Below the pieces are notes generated by a model. It worked only from the letters and a program-made list of their open reading frames with translations, ran no database searches and was not told where the DNA came from. The position numbers were made by a program, and so were the translations under genes. A stretch of 64,000 bases of DNA. Source: JAALLB01 sp017643495. Lineage in GTDB: Bacteria > Pseudomonadota > Alphaproteobacteria > Rhizobiales > Rhizobiaceae. The stretch lies in assembly GCA_965216105.1 (NCBI GenBank), contig OZ244147.1, positions 992,001 through 1,056,000 on the forward strand, given 5' to 3'. Shown here piece by piece: positions 15,894 through 24,790 of the stretch (position 1 is its first letter; the number at the start of each line of letters is the position of its first letter).

Positions 15894-16841
15894 ATGGCGG
15901 AAGCCCCCTTGAGTATCTTTAAGTCCCTGAAGTTTCTTGCAAGCGTATTTCTGGCCACTGTCATGGTGCCAGCCGTTGCAACTGCGGCCGATCTTCTCGA
16001 TCCTGCGCCGATTGCCGAACAAAGCGCGCCGGTTACATCATCAGCGGCCGTGGACGGGGTAAACTGGGAACTCAGCGTGCTTGGCGGTGCTTACCAGCGC
16101 AACGTGCTGGGAACTGCATCCAACGGAATGTTCATCGCTTCACTGTCCAGCCCGATTCCGTTCTTTTCAGACAGTTTCGGCATGCAGATTGATGCCGGAG
16201 CCGGTATCTATGACGGTGATTTCACCAGCTCGGCTGCTGCGTTGCACCTGTTCTACCGGGATCCGAATACAGGCATGATCGGGATTTACGGTGACTGGGC
16301 CTATGTTGACCCGGAACACGGTGGCCGTGTCGGGGTCGAGCTTTCCAGCTACAACGGCCGCTGGACGCTTGATGCACTGGTCGGCATGCAATTCGGCCAG
16401 CACTTTGAGACCGGTTTCATTGATGAAGTCGATCTTTCCTACTATTTCACTGACAATTTCCGTGCCTCGATTGGTCACCGCCTGACCTCCCGTGGCCATG
16501 TCGGCAATATCTCTTTCGAAAGCCTCGTGCCTGAGCTTGGTGTGCAGGGGCTTAGCGTGTTTGGCGAGTTTGAAGCCGGTGAAGACAATTATGTCGGTGG
16601 TTTTGGCGGCGTACGCCTCGCATTCGGCAGTGGTGCAAGCAATTCAGGCACCCTGATCGAGCGTGACCGTCAGGCAAGTGTTCAGGTTCGCATACCGCGC
16701 AACATTACAAGCGTCACCCAGTGTGGCGATCTTGATGTTCCGAAGCCGGCAACCAGCCTGCGTGGCCAGCAGACAAACCTGTGTGCCTCGGAAGATGAAA
16801 TCAACGCGGTTTCAACGCCCGGCATTACCAAGCTGCGGTAA
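15894..16841 (+). CDS. Outer-membrane beta-barrel-like protein (hypothetical)
   Basis: 315 residues. A signal peptide (FLASVFLATVMVPAVATAA) is followed by about 210 residues of alternating short aromatic/hydrophobic strands and Gly/Asp/Asn turns (WELSVLGGAYQRNV, MQIDAGAGIYDGDF, GMIGIYGDWAYVDPEHGG, DEVDLSYYFTDNFRASIGHRL, GFGGVRLAFGSG), which suggests an 8- to 12-stranded barrel. A soluble tail from about 250 holds the only cysteines of the mature protein (TQCGDLDV and NLCASEDE), able to form one disulfide. No good ribosome binding site is seen before ATG 15894. Function unknown. Confidence 0.75.
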   Translation: MAEAPLSIFKSLKFLASVFLATVMVPAVATAADLLDPAPIAEQSAPVTSSAAVDGVNWELSVLGGAYQRNVLGTASNGMFIASLSSPIPFFSDSFGMQIDAGAGIYDGDFTSSAAALHLFYRDPNTGMIGIYGDWAYVDPEHGGRVGVELSSYNGRWTLDALVGMQFGQHFETGFIDEVDLSYYFTDNFRASIGHRLTSRGHVGNISFESLVPELGVQGLSVFGEFEAGEDNYVGGFGGVRLAFGSGASNSGTLIERDRQASVQVRIPRNITSVTQCGDLDVPKPATSLRGQQTNLCASEDEINAVSTPGITKLR

Positions 16842-17004
16842 GTTTCGAAACGGGTTTTACCGGTTTTTGGGGCTGATTGGCTTCATTCACATGAAACTGA
16901 TGGCTGCTTCCTGCCGTTCCTTCTGACACAATCGTGAAAAGACTTATCACTCCAATGCTCCATATCGGTGTTAGATATGGGCGGAACGGGAGGACCGAAA
17001 TCAA

Positions 17005-17988
17005 ATGAAACACAAGCGGAATTTCATCAAGCCATCCTGGCTCATGCCGGAACATCTCGCGACCTCAGAGAGTGCATTCCTGAATCGCCGATCCCTGATC
17101 AAGGGGCTTGGTCTTTCCGGCATGGCACTTGCTACCCCGCCGCTGCTTGGCGGTAACGCGCGTGCGCAGGAAGCAGACCCAAGCGCTTCGCTTTATCCGG
17201 TTGACCGTAATGAGGCCTTTACGCTTGAACGCAAGATTACGCCAGAAAAGCTGAACCTGACCTACAACAATTTTTACGAGTTTGGTTCCCACAAACAGAT
17301 CCACGAGGCTGCACAGGCCCTGCCAATCCGGCCCTGGGAAATCGCCATTGATGGTGAAGTCGAAAAACCGCTTACAATCGGTATTGATGACTTGCTGAAA
17401 AAGATGCCTCTCGAAGAACGGCTCTACCGGCACCGTTGTGTGGAAGCCTGGTCGATGCGCCTGCCCTGGTCAGGTTTCGAACTGTCCCATCTGGTCAAGA
17501 TGGCCAAGCCGACCTCGAAGGCAAAATATGTGCGCTTTGAAACATTCCAGGATACTTCTGTTGCGCCGGGCCAGAAACAATTCTGGTATCCATGGCCGTA
17601 TGTTGAGGCAATCACCATGGAAGAAGCGATGAATGAGCTGACCTTCATGGTAACGGGTGCTTATGGCAAACCGGTTTCCAAACAAATGGGCGCTCCGGTC
17701 AGGCTGGCCTTGCCCTGGAAATACGGGTTCAAGTCGATCAAGTCGATTACCCGGATTTCGTTTGTCGAGAAGCAGCCGGTTAGCTTCTGGGAAAAGCTGG
17801 CAGAGAACGAGTACGGTTTCTGGGCAAACGTCAATCCGGAAGTTGCCCATCCCCGCTGGTCACAGGCCACGGAACGGGATCTGGAAAGCGGGGACCGCAT
17901 TCCGACCGAACTCTATAACGGTTACGGTGAGCAGGTTGCTTCACTCTATGCCGACAAGCAGGACCTGGGTGACCGGCTTTATCGCTGA
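17005..17988 (+). CDS. msrP: Protein-methionine-sulfoxide reductase catalytic subunit MsrP (YedY)
   Basis: 327 residues. The Tat signal NRRSLIKGLGLSGMALATPP (27-46) directs export of the folded molybdoenzyme. The sulfite-oxidase-fold domain contains RHRCVEAWSMRLPWSGFELS, with molybdenum ligand Cys145, plus typical MsrP stretches (PRPW-like IRPWEIAIDGEVEKP, PWKYGFKSIKSI, FWANVNPEVAHPRW). It repairs methionine sulfoxide in periplasmic proteins using electrons from the membrane heme protein MsrQ. No msrQ is adjacent: the next gene is on the opposite strand after a structured intergenic region. A GGGAGGA site lies upstream of ATG 17005. Confidence 0.95.
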   Translation: MKHKRNFIKPSWLMPEHLATSESAFLNRRSLIKGLGLSGMALATPPLLGGNARAQEADPSASLYPVDRNEAFTLERKITPEKLNLTYNNFYEFGSHKQIHEAAQALPIRPWEIAIDGEVEKPLTIGIDDLLKKMPLEERLYRHRCVEAWSMRLPWSGFELSHLVKMAKPTSKAKYVRFETFQDTSVAPGQKQFWYPWPYVEAITMEEAMNELTFMVTGAYGKPVSKQMGAPVRLALPWKYGFKSIKSITRISFVEKQPVSFWEKLAENEYGFWANVNPEVAHPRWSQATERDLESGDRIPTELYNGYGEQVASLYADKQDLGDRLYR

Positions 17989-18037
17989 GTAACACGAGAG
18001 CTTGTTCTGTGTCAGGACCGATTGATGACGTGCTGAC

Positions 18038-18211
18038 AAGAAAATGGCCGGGCTTTGGCCCGGCCTAGTACATGGAAGGTTCTACAACACACGAACCTTC
18101 GTAGGGTAACAGCTGACTTCCAAAATCCTTGCCGGGAGGAGAAAGCGAGGCAGGAGCGCCAGCTACATGTTTTTTTTACGATTCTGCTCCCGATGCCGCA
18201 ACTTTCTACTG
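18038..18211 (-). ncRNA. Candidate small RNA with anti-Shine-Dalgarno loop
   Basis: Three hairpins occur in order on the minus strand. (1) Arms 18155-18149 and 18133-18126 (one bulge) enclose a 15-base loop exposing CTCCTCCC (18141-18134). (2) Perfect 8-bp stem 18100-18093 with 18082-18075. (3) 8-bp GC stem 18065-18058 with 18053-18046, followed by ATTTTCTT: a Rho-independent terminator facing only this direction. No open frame fits. CCUCCU-type loops are known from alphaproteobacterial small RNAs. The 5' end is a guess from a TATAGT box at 18223-18218. Confidence 0.5.
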
Positions 18212-18240
18212 TGCAAAACTATAGGTAATTTCATACAGTT

Positions 18241-18256
18241 TGACATGAAATTGACA
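18241..18256 (-). promoter_or_regulatory. PHO-box-like direct repeat upstream of the sRNA candidate
   Basis: On the minus strand TGTCA occurs twice (18256-18252 and 18245-18241) with 6 bp between, i.e. one helical turn apart (ATGTCAA on each side of TTTC). This is the TGTCA-N6-TGTCA layout of PhoB boxes. The next TATAGT is 17 bp downstream, further than the usual 10-11 bp, which weakens the assignment. Confidence 0.4.
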
Positions 18257-18283
18257 TGTAAGATGACGGAAGTTGCAAATTTA

Positions 18284-19216
18284 TCACAAATTTGGCCCGG
18301 AAACGGCAGAAAAAACATGATTTGATGTCATCAGGTCCAGATGTGCGCCGCCGCCATTCTTGAAAATGGTGATTGCTTCAGGGCTGCTTCGTCCCGATTT
18401 CTGATTGCAAAGTTCATAGAAATCGCCAAGCACATCCTCCCGACTGATGACGCCGTTGCGGAGCGGGATTTCGATTTCCCCGATATGACCGAATGTTGTT
18501 TCCCGGCTGTCGACGAAGAGTTCCCCCTTTTGAAGCAAATTGTCGTCTGCCTCACGCATGTCGGGACGGTATGCGCCGATCAGGTCAACATGGGTACCGG
18601 GCCTGACCCATTCACCCCGAAGAACAGGCTCCTTGCTCATGGTGGCGGTTGTGATGATATCGGCTGAAGCACAGGCTTCCTCAAGGTTGTCAGTGATTTC
18701 CAGCGTTGCAGATGTGTCGGCCTGCTTTTCAGCCACAAGTTTTTCGGCCCGTTCCCTGCTGCGGTTCCAGATCAGGAACCGTTCAATCGAGGGGAACTCG
18801 GCCGAGTAGGCATCCAAGACAGAGGCACTTACCGTACCCGCTCCGACAATCAGGTGGGTTTTGGGATCAGGATTGGCGAGCAGGCGTGCTCCCAATATGC
18901 TGTCACCGGCGGTTTTCCACTTGGTGATGAGTATTCCGTCTATTATAGCCTTGAGCGAGCCGTTCTCACCGTCAAAAAGCAATACGCCGCCCTGAACCGA
19001 GGGATGGTCGCGATTGCCCGGAAAGACACTCATGGATTTCATTGCCATGCCCATGCCCTCAATCCAGGCTCCCCGGCTCAACAATGCATTTTCTTCCTTG
19101 CGCAGAAGAAGGTCGCCGATTTCGGCAGCCGGGAGTTTGTGACCTGCCATCATGGCATCCGCAATGCCGGTCCATGTAAGCAGCGGGTCGGCTTCTTCAA
19201 ACAAGATTGTGCGCAT
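18284..19216 (-). CDS. Ornithine cyclodeaminase/mu-crystallin family protein
   Basis: 310 residues. An N-terminal half with the family segments MKSMSVFPGN and SVQGGVLLFDGENGSLKAIIDG is followed by a Rossmann domain from about 120 (HLIVGAGTVSASVLDAYSAEFP, IWNRSRERAEKL, DIITTATMSKEPVLRGEWVRPGTHVDLIGAYRPDMREAD). Members include ornithine cyclodeaminase, alanine dehydrogenase and delta1-pyrroline-2-carboxylate reductase, and the sequence does not decide among them. It begins 12 bp after the lysR stop on the same strand, so trxB-lysR-ocd may be one transcript. Confidence 0.88.
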   Translation of the reverse strand: MRTILFEEADPLLTWTGIADAMMAGHKLPAAEIGDLLLRKEENALLSRGAWIEGMGMAMKSMSVFPGNRDHPSVQGGVLLFDGENGSLKAIIDGILITKWKTAGDSILGARLLANPDPKTHLIVGAGTVSASVLDAYSAEFPSIERFLIWNRSRERAEKLVAEKQADTSATLEITDNLEEACASADIITTATMSKEPVLRGEWVRPGTHVDLIGAYRPDMREADDNLLQKGELFVDSRETTFGHIGEIEIPLRNGVISREDVLGDFYELCNQKSGRSSPEAITIFKNGGGAHLDLMTSNHVFSAVSGPNL

Positions 19217-19228
19217 TGATTGCGGTTC

Positions 19229-20119
19229 CTAGTATTTCCAGTTTCGCGCTTTCGAAATGAGGAAGTCACGGAAAACGCGCAGTTTGGCTGCGTGCTTGAG
19301 TTCCTGGGGATAGCAGAAATAGGTGTCGAACTCGGGCACTTCCATATCCGGGAAAAGCTGGACCAGCGCATGGCGGTCTTCGACGATATAATCGGGAAGA
19401 ACAGCGATGCCGGTGCCTTCCTCGCAGACACGGCGCAGGGCGCGCAGGTTGTTTACCTGGAATGAGGCATGCCGGCGGCGGTGACCTTCCATGCCGGCAT
19501 GGAGAAGCCAGTTCACATTGGTCAGATATCCCGGAATGTTCTCGCCATAGGCAATGATGCGGTGATCTTCCAGATCATCAAGACTGGCGGGTTGTCCGTA
19601 GCGTTTCAGATAGGCAGGGGCGGCATAGACATGCAAATGCACCGTAAACAGCTTGCGCTGGATCAGGTCCGGGTTTTTGGGCTGCTGCAAGCGGATGGCG
19701 CAATCCGCTTCCCGGGTGATGAGGTCGATTTCCTCATCCGCGAGTATCAGGTCAAGCTGCACTTCCGGATACAGTTCTATGAATTCGTGAATACGGGTGG
19801 TGAGCCAACCCGTACCAAGGCCAACGGTTGTCGTGACCCGGAGTTTGCCTTCGGGCTTTTCCGTCGAATCCGTCAGTTTCGACTTCACTGCGTCAAGTTT
19901 CAGCAAGACATCGTGGGCTGTATCGTAAAGTGTTTCGCCCTGTTCCGTCATGACCAGTCCGCGGGCGTGGCGGTGAAACAGGGGGACGCCCAGGTCGTTC
20001 TCGAGGCTGCTGACCTGCCGAGAGATTGCCGACTGGCTGAGGTTAAGCTTGTTGCCTGCATGCGTGAAGCTGCCAGCCTCCGCCACGGCGTGGAATATCC
20101 TCAGTTTGTCCCAGTCCAT
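19229..20119 (-). CDS. LysR-family transcriptional regulator
   Basis: 296 residues from ATG 20119, chosen over the in-frame start at 20134 because GGGGGAAAC immediately precedes it. The N-terminal winged HTH (DKLRIFHAVAEAGSFTHAGNKLNLSQSAISRQVSSLENDLGVPLFHRHARG) is followed by a LysR effector domain (about 90-295). The trxB-lysR order is common in rhizobial genomes, but the target genes are not established. It lies 38 bp downstream of trxB and just upstream of the cyclodeaminase gene. Confidence 0.9.
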   Translation of the reverse strand: MDWDKLRIFHAVAEAGSFTHAGNKLNLSQSAISRQVSSLENDLGVPLFHRHARGLVMTEQGETLYDTAHDVLLKLDAVKSKLTDSTEKPEGKLRVTTTVGLGTGWLTTRIHEFIELYPEVQLDLILADEEIDLITREADCAIRLQQPKNPDLIQRKLFTVHLHVYAAPAYLKRYGQPASLDDLEDHRIIAYGENIPGYLTNVNWLLHAGMEGHRRRHASFQVNNLRALRRVCEEGTGIAVLPDYIVEDRHALVQLFPDMEVPEFDTYFCYPQELKHAAKLRVFRDFLISKARNWKY

Positions 20120-20157
20120 CGTTTCCCCCATCATGCCCGACCGGGCGAGGTGAGCAG

Positions 20158-21129
20158 CTATTCAGCTGCTTCGCTCATGGTTTTTTCATGGCCGGCCAGG
20201 AATTTTTCAGCCTCAAGTGCTGCCATGCATCCCATCCCGGCTGCCGTTACCGCCTGCCGGTAGATGTCATCGGTAATGTCACCGGCGGCATAAACCCCTG
20301 GAATTTCGGTTGCAGTCGAGTCCGGTGCAGTCCACAGATAGCCGCTGTCCTTCTTGCGAAGCTTGCCCTCAAACAGTTCGGTTTGCGGTGCGTGACCGAT
20401 AGCGATGAACACGCCATCTATCCGGCGCTCGGTGATTTCACCCGTCTTGCGGTTCTTGATGCGGACACCGGTTACCGAAGGCGGGAAGCCGTCTGTACCG
20501 GTAATCTCTTCCAGTTCACTGTCCCAGACGAATTCGACATTCTTCTGCGCAAACAGGCGTTCCTGCAGAATGCGCTCCGAACGCAAGGTGTCCCGGCGGT
20601 GGACAAGAACAACCTTCGAGGCGAGATTCGAGAGGTAAAGGGCTTCCTCGACAGCAGTGTTGCCACCACCCACAACCACGACCTCCTTGTCGCGATAGAA
20701 GAAGCCGTCACAGGTGGCACAGGCCGAAACGCCGAATCCCATGAATTTTTCCTCGGAGGGGAGGCCGAGCCATTTTGCCTTCGCCCCTGTGCAGATCACC
20801 AGCGTGTCTGCCGTATAAACCGTGCCGCTGTCACCAACCGCGCGGAAGGGGCGGCTGTCCAGATCAACTTCAACAATGTGATCGTTGATAATCTCTGTTC
20901 CGACATTCTTTGCCTGTTCCAGCATCTGCTCCATCATCCAGGGGCCCTGAACGGCTTCTGCATAGCCGGGATAGTTTTCCACCTCGGTGGTGATCATCAA
21001 TTGCCCACCCTGTTCCAGGCCGGAAACAAGTGTTGGTTTCAACATGGCACGGGCGCCATAGATGGCTGCCGTGTAGCCAGCCGGGCCGGAGCCGATAATC
21101 AACATTTTGGTATGGTGTTCTGTCATCAT
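20158..21129 (-). CDS. trxB: Thioredoxin-disulfide reductase
   Basis: 323 residues. FAD-binding GSGPAGYTAAIYGARA (13-28), redox-active CATC (Cys137, Cys140) in SACATCDGFFYRDKEVVVVGGGNTAVEEALYL, NADPH-binding HRRDTLRSERILQERLF, and a C-terminal FAD motif GVYAAGDITDDIYRQAVTAAGMGCMAALEAEKFL. It reduces thioredoxin with NADPH in the cytoplasm. The start could be either of two adjacent ATG codons (21129 or 21126). It is divergent from the BenE-type transporter gene. Confidence 0.97.
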   Translation of the reverse strand: MMTEHHTKMLIIGSGPAGYTAAIYGARAMLKPTLVSGLEQGGQLMITTEVENYPGYAEAVQGPWMMEQMLEQAKNVGTEIINDHIVEVDLDSRPFRAVGDSGTVYTADTLVICTGAKAKWLGLPSEEKFMGFGVSACATCDGFFYRDKEVVVVGGGNTAVEEALYLSNLASKVVLVHRRDTLRSERILQERLFAQKNVEFVWDSELEEITGTDGFPPSVTGVRIKNRKTGEITERRIDGVFIAIGHAPQTELFEGKLRKKDSGYLWTAPDSTATEIPGVYAAGDITDDIYRQAVTAAGMGCMAALEAEKFLAGHEKTMSEAAE

Positions 21130-21290
21130 TCACAAACCGCGTTTCTAATCGTCCTTCAGATAACAATCGGACAGTGCCAATTACAAGGGCAGAGCGCCTT
21201 GTCGCACAGGTAACTCTTGATCATCACGCTGTTTTGTATCACTCGTTCTGTGACATTTGTTGGTCCAGATGCCAATGACGGGGGATATTC

Positions 21291-22466
21291 GTGTTTCGTG
21301 ACCTTTCTGCCAGTGCCACCACAATGGGGATGCTTTCTGCCTTTGCGGGATTTGCGAGTTCCTTTGCTGTCGTATTGCAAGGGCTTCAGGGGGTGGGAGC
21401 AAGCAGTGCCGAAGCAGCTTCGGGACTGATGATCCTTGCTGTCACCATGGGACTTGGCGGCATTTTCCTCAGCATATTCTCGCGGATACCGGTTAGTGTT
21501 GCCTGGTCTACGCCTGGCGCAGCCTTCCTTGCCATCTCCGGTGTACCTGATGGCGGATTTGCGGTCGCCGTGGGGGCTTTTCTTGTCTGCTCGGTGGCAA
21601 TCATTGTTGCCGGTCTATTCAAGCCGCTTGAAAGGGCGGTCGGGGCCATTCCGATGCCACTTGCCAATGCCATGCTTGGCGGCATCCTGCTGGGCATGTG
21701 CGTTGCGCCATTCAAGGCCATAGAGGCATTTCCGGTAGCCGGAACGGTGATGTTTGCTGCCTGGGCATTGTTCGGTGCCTGGAGGCGGGCACTGGCTGTC
21801 CCGGCTGCACTGGTTGCATTTGTCGCCATTGTTGTTTTCGGACTGGACATGCCGACAAGCGCCTTTTCCACAATCGGGCAGAATGCGATTCCGGACCTTG
21901 TCTGGGTGACACCGGAATTCACACTGGAAAGCATCATCAATATCGCCTTGCCCTTGTTCATCATCACCATGGCTTCGCAGAACCTGACCGGCGTTGCCGT
22001 GATCAAGAGCTATGGCTATCGGGTGATGCCCGGTTTCTGGTTCACCACAACGGGCGTCCTTTCCGCGATCAGTGCACCGTTTGGCGGGCACGGCGTGAAC
22101 CTTGCCGCGATCACGGCTGCGATGTGTGCCGGAGAAGAAGCCCATCGTGATCCGGACAAGCGATACTGGTCCGCCATCATTGCGGGACTTGGTTATATCA
22201 TTTTCGGACTGCTTGCCGGGGTTGTAACCGCATTTGTGAGCCTTGCACCTGCAATATTCGTTCAGGCCGTTGCCGGCCTTGCCCTGGTCGGAGCATTTGC
22301 CAGATCAACCCAGCTTGCATTCAGCGAAGAGGGAACACGGGAAGCGGCTGCGGTGACATTTCTGGCAACAGCTTCGGGTATGACATTGTTCGGTTTGTCC
22401 GGTGCATTCTGGGGGCTTGTCGCAGGCGGGCTTGTTCTTGCTGCCCGGCGGGCAATGTCGGATTGA
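21291..22466 (+). CDS. BenE-family (benzoate/H+ symporter-like) transporter
   Basis: 391 residues from GTG 21291 with GGGGGA upstream. It has about 11-12 hydrophobic segments, and BenE features such as FSRIPVSVAWSTPGAAFLA, IPMPLANAMLGGILLGMCVAPFKA and FGGHGVNLAAITAAMCAGEEAHRDPDKRYW. The family imports benzoate with protons in Acinetobacter. No aromatic degradation genes are present here, so the real substrate is open. Inner membrane. Confidence 0.88.
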   Translation: MFRDLSASATTMGMLSAFAGFASSFAVVLQGLQGVGASSAEAASGLMILAVTMGLGGIFLSIFSRIPVSVAWSTPGAAFLAISGVPDGGFAVAVGAFLVCSVAIIVAGLFKPLERAVGAIPMPLANAMLGGILLGMCVAPFKAIEAFPVAGTVMFAAWALFGAWRRALAVPAALVAFVAIVVFGLDMPTSAFSTIGQNAIPDLVWVTPEFTLESIINIALPLFIITMASQNLTGVAVIKSYGYRVMPGFWFTTTGVLSAISAPFGGHGVNLAAITAAMCAGEEAHRDPDKRYWSAIIAGLGYIIFGLLAGVVTAFVSLAPAIFVQAVAGLALVGAFARSTQLAFSEEGTREAAAVTFLATASGMTLFGLSGAFWGLVAGGLVLAARRAMSD

Positions 22467-22561
22467 TGGCCAGTTTGTCTTTCCAGCAAGAAATTGCTGC
22501 GGTTTACCCGGATCGGCATTGGTGTTAGGCACAATCCCATCCGAAACCGGCCAGTCTTGTC

Positions 22562-23344
22562 ATGAAACCCGTCAATATCGTCTGTATCAAATGGGGGACC
22601 AAGTTTCCTCCATATTACGTAAACCGGCTATATGCCGGGGTGGCCCGCAACATGTCCCGGCCTTTCCGTTTTGTCTGCTTCACCGAACATGCAGAGGGAA
22701 TACGCCAGGAAGTTGAAGTGCATCCTTTGCCTGTCGTGCCATTCGAGGAGCGGATGGTAACCGCGATGACGACCGGGAAACGTCGCGGGGCGTGGCGCAA
22801 GGTAACGATGATGAAGCCTGACGAAATCAACCTTTCGGGTCCAACACTCGTCATGGATCTGGATATTGTGGTTACCGGGCCGATAGACGAGTTGTTCGAC
22901 TACATGCCCGGAAAGATCTGCATGGGCAGGGAATGGCGCTACAAGTATTCAAAGACTGTTGGCGGTCATGGTTCGGTCTACAAGTTCGAGCCGGGCCGGC
23001 ATGATTATCTCTACAATGATTTTGCGGATGATACAGAAGGCTCGCTCGCTTACAGGGGGGAACAGAAATACATTTCCCTGACTGCCCACAAGCATGGGGA
23101 CCTGGAGTATTTTCCCGACGGGTGGATCTGTTCGTTCAAACGCCAGGCCATTCCCAAGTTTCCGCTGAATTTCCTGTTTGAACCACGCTTGCCGGAAAAC
23201 TGCCGTGCCATGTGTTTTCACGGAGACCCGAAAATGGAGGAAGCCCTGGTGGGGGAGGGGTCGAAGCTGCGATACCGCACAAAACCCGCACCGTGGCTGC
23301 GCAAACTATGGCTCGACAAGGACGAACAGGACTGGATGCCCTGA
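22562..23344 (+). CDS. GT8-like glycosyltransferase (putative)
   Basis: 260 residues, no signal peptide. The N-terminus (VNIVCIKWGTKFPPYYVNRLYAGVARN) and the motif LVMDLDIVVTG, which holds a DxD metal/nucleotide-sugar site (Asp99, Asp101), indicate a GT-A fold like family 8 galactosyl- and glucosyltransferases. A second His-containing segment MCFHGDPK lies near the end, as in GT8. It is probably cytoplasmic and acts on surface glycan precursors, given the polysaccharide genes that follow on the same strand. Confidence 0.72.
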   Translation: MKPVNIVCIKWGTKFPPYYVNRLYAGVARNMSRPFRFVCFTEHAEGIRQEVEVHPLPVVPFEERMVTAMTTGKRRGAWRKVTMMKPDEINLSGPTLVMDLDIVVTGPIDELFDYMPGKICMGREWRYKYSKTVGGHGSVYKFEPGRHDYLYNDFADDTEGSLAYRGEQKYISLTAHKHGDLEYFPDGWICSFKRQAIPKFPLNFLFEPRLPENCRAMCFHGDPKMEEALVGEGSKLRYRTKPAPWLRKLWLDKDEQDWMP

Positions 23345-23437
23345 CGTTGGAGGGTGAAACATTGCGCTACGGCTTCAAAGCAATTAATCAACGGCATCAA
23401 ACGGTCTGAGCTGAAAGGACCGATACAGGAACCTGCC

Positions 23438-24790
23438 ATGCCTGACAGTAAGTGGATTGTCATTCCCATCGAGGTGCAACGCCGTGAGCTCGATGCTAAA
23501 CTGCTTTGCTCCGCCCTTGCCGTACAGCGGGGTTACCGGGTTCTTGTTGGTCATGACCAAATGGTTCGGCGGATGGCACCCTATCTCCCCAAGGGCATAT
23601 TGTTCGACAAAAGTATTGGTGCAGACGGGGACAGAAAGGTTTCGCGTTACCATCGCAGCGGCTACGCAATCACCGCGATGGACGAGGAGCAGACAGGGTT
23701 TCTTTCTGCGCCTGAAAACTTTCTTGAAACCAGACTTGGTGACCAGACCCTGGCCGTGTCGGAGCGGTGGTTCTGCATGTCAGACGCGATACGTGATCAT
23801 TGTATCCGGCGTTTTCCCCAGCATGCTTCCAGGTTTGTCACCACCGGTATCGGGCGGACGGATATCTGGCGGAAAGAGCTTTCCGGCCTGTTTGGCAAGG
23901 AAGCGGAGGCGATCCGAACCGAGAACGGGCCATTCATCCTCTTCAATTCCAATTTCTCTGTGGTCAACCATGCCCGTGGTGAGGCTTTTGTGCGCAGGCA
24001 ATTCAGCCGGTTCCAGAAACAGTATGAGAATGCTGAAACCGAACAGGAGCGCCTGTTCAGGCAAAATGCTGAAAACCTGCATGAGTATGTGAAAATCATA
24101 ACGGAAATACTGGAATGGTTTCCTGAGCACAAACTTGTCATACGGCCGCATCCTTCGGAAGATCTTGGGTTCTGGACAAGCCGGTTTTCAGATCACCCGC
24201 GCGTTGTTTTTTCGCGTTCAGGGGTGGTTACGCCCTGGATACTGGCGTCGGATTGTGTTCTGCACCACGGTTGTACAACGGGGATTGAAGCCGAGTTGAT
24301 GGAGCAACCCCAGATCAATTATGCACCGAAACCGGACCATCACCATGACAGCGAAACAGCCAAAGCATTTTCGCATTTTGTCCACACACCAAGCGAGTTG
24401 AAGGAGGTGATGGAAGCGATGGTGAATGGCAGCAGGGAATACCTGAAGCCCCGCAAGGGACTGGAAACCTATTTTGCCTCGCTTGAAGGAAAACTCGTTG
24501 CCGAACACGTGCTGGACGAATTTGACAAGTTCAGTTTTACCAGTGCCGACATTCCTGCATGGCTCCCGCTTGTCCGGTTTTTTCCGCGCAACCTTATTGC
24601 CCGCTACAAGGATCTCAGCAAGCGCGCAAAAACCTATTCATCGCAGAAGTATGAAGGGACCACTGTAGAAGAACTGACCGGGAAACTGGAATTTTTTCAA
24701 CGAGCACTCAAACTCGGCAAAACCCCGGTTGTGCGTGAGGTATTCGACCGGATCTACCTCATAGAAGCAGCAACGGGCCAGGAAAGCTGA
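23438..24790 (+). CDS. Surface carbohydrate biosynthesis protein (glycosyltransferase-like)
   Basis: 450 residues from ATG 23438 (AGGA upstream); further upstream codons lack support. The N-terminus KWIVIPIEVQRRELDAKLLCSALAVQRGYRVLVGHDQ matches the family annotated as surface carbohydrate biosynthesis protein, and RPHPSED with DCVLHHGCTTGIEAELMEQPQINYAP is the C-terminal signature shared with GT-B type CDP-glycerol/capsule transferases. Its TGA overlaps the spsF ATG (ATGA-type overlap at 24788-24792), which points to translational coupling. Likely role: adding a sugar or polyol phosphate to a lipopolysaccharide or capsule chain (inference). Confidence 0.78.
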   Translation: MPDSKWIVIPIEVQRRELDAKLLCSALAVQRGYRVLVGHDQMVRRMAPYLPKGILFDKSIGADGDRKVSRYHRSGYAITAMDEEQTGFLSAPENFLETRLGDQTLAVSERWFCMSDAIRDHCIRRFPQHASRFVTTGIGRTDIWRKELSGLFGKEAEAIRTENGPFILFNSNFSVVNHARGEAFVRRQFSRFQKQYENAETEQERLFRQNAENLHEYVKIITEILEWFPEHKLVIRPHPSEDLGFWTSRFSDHPRVVFSRSGVVTPWILASDCVLHHGCTTGIEAELMEQPQINYAPKPDHHHDSETAKAFSHFVHTPSELKEVMEAMVNGSREYLKPRKGLETYFASLEGKLVAEHVLDEFDKFSFTSADIPAWLPLVRFFPRNLIARYKDLSKRAKTYSSQKYEGTTVEELTGKLEFFQRALKLGKTPVVREVFDRIYLIEAATGQES

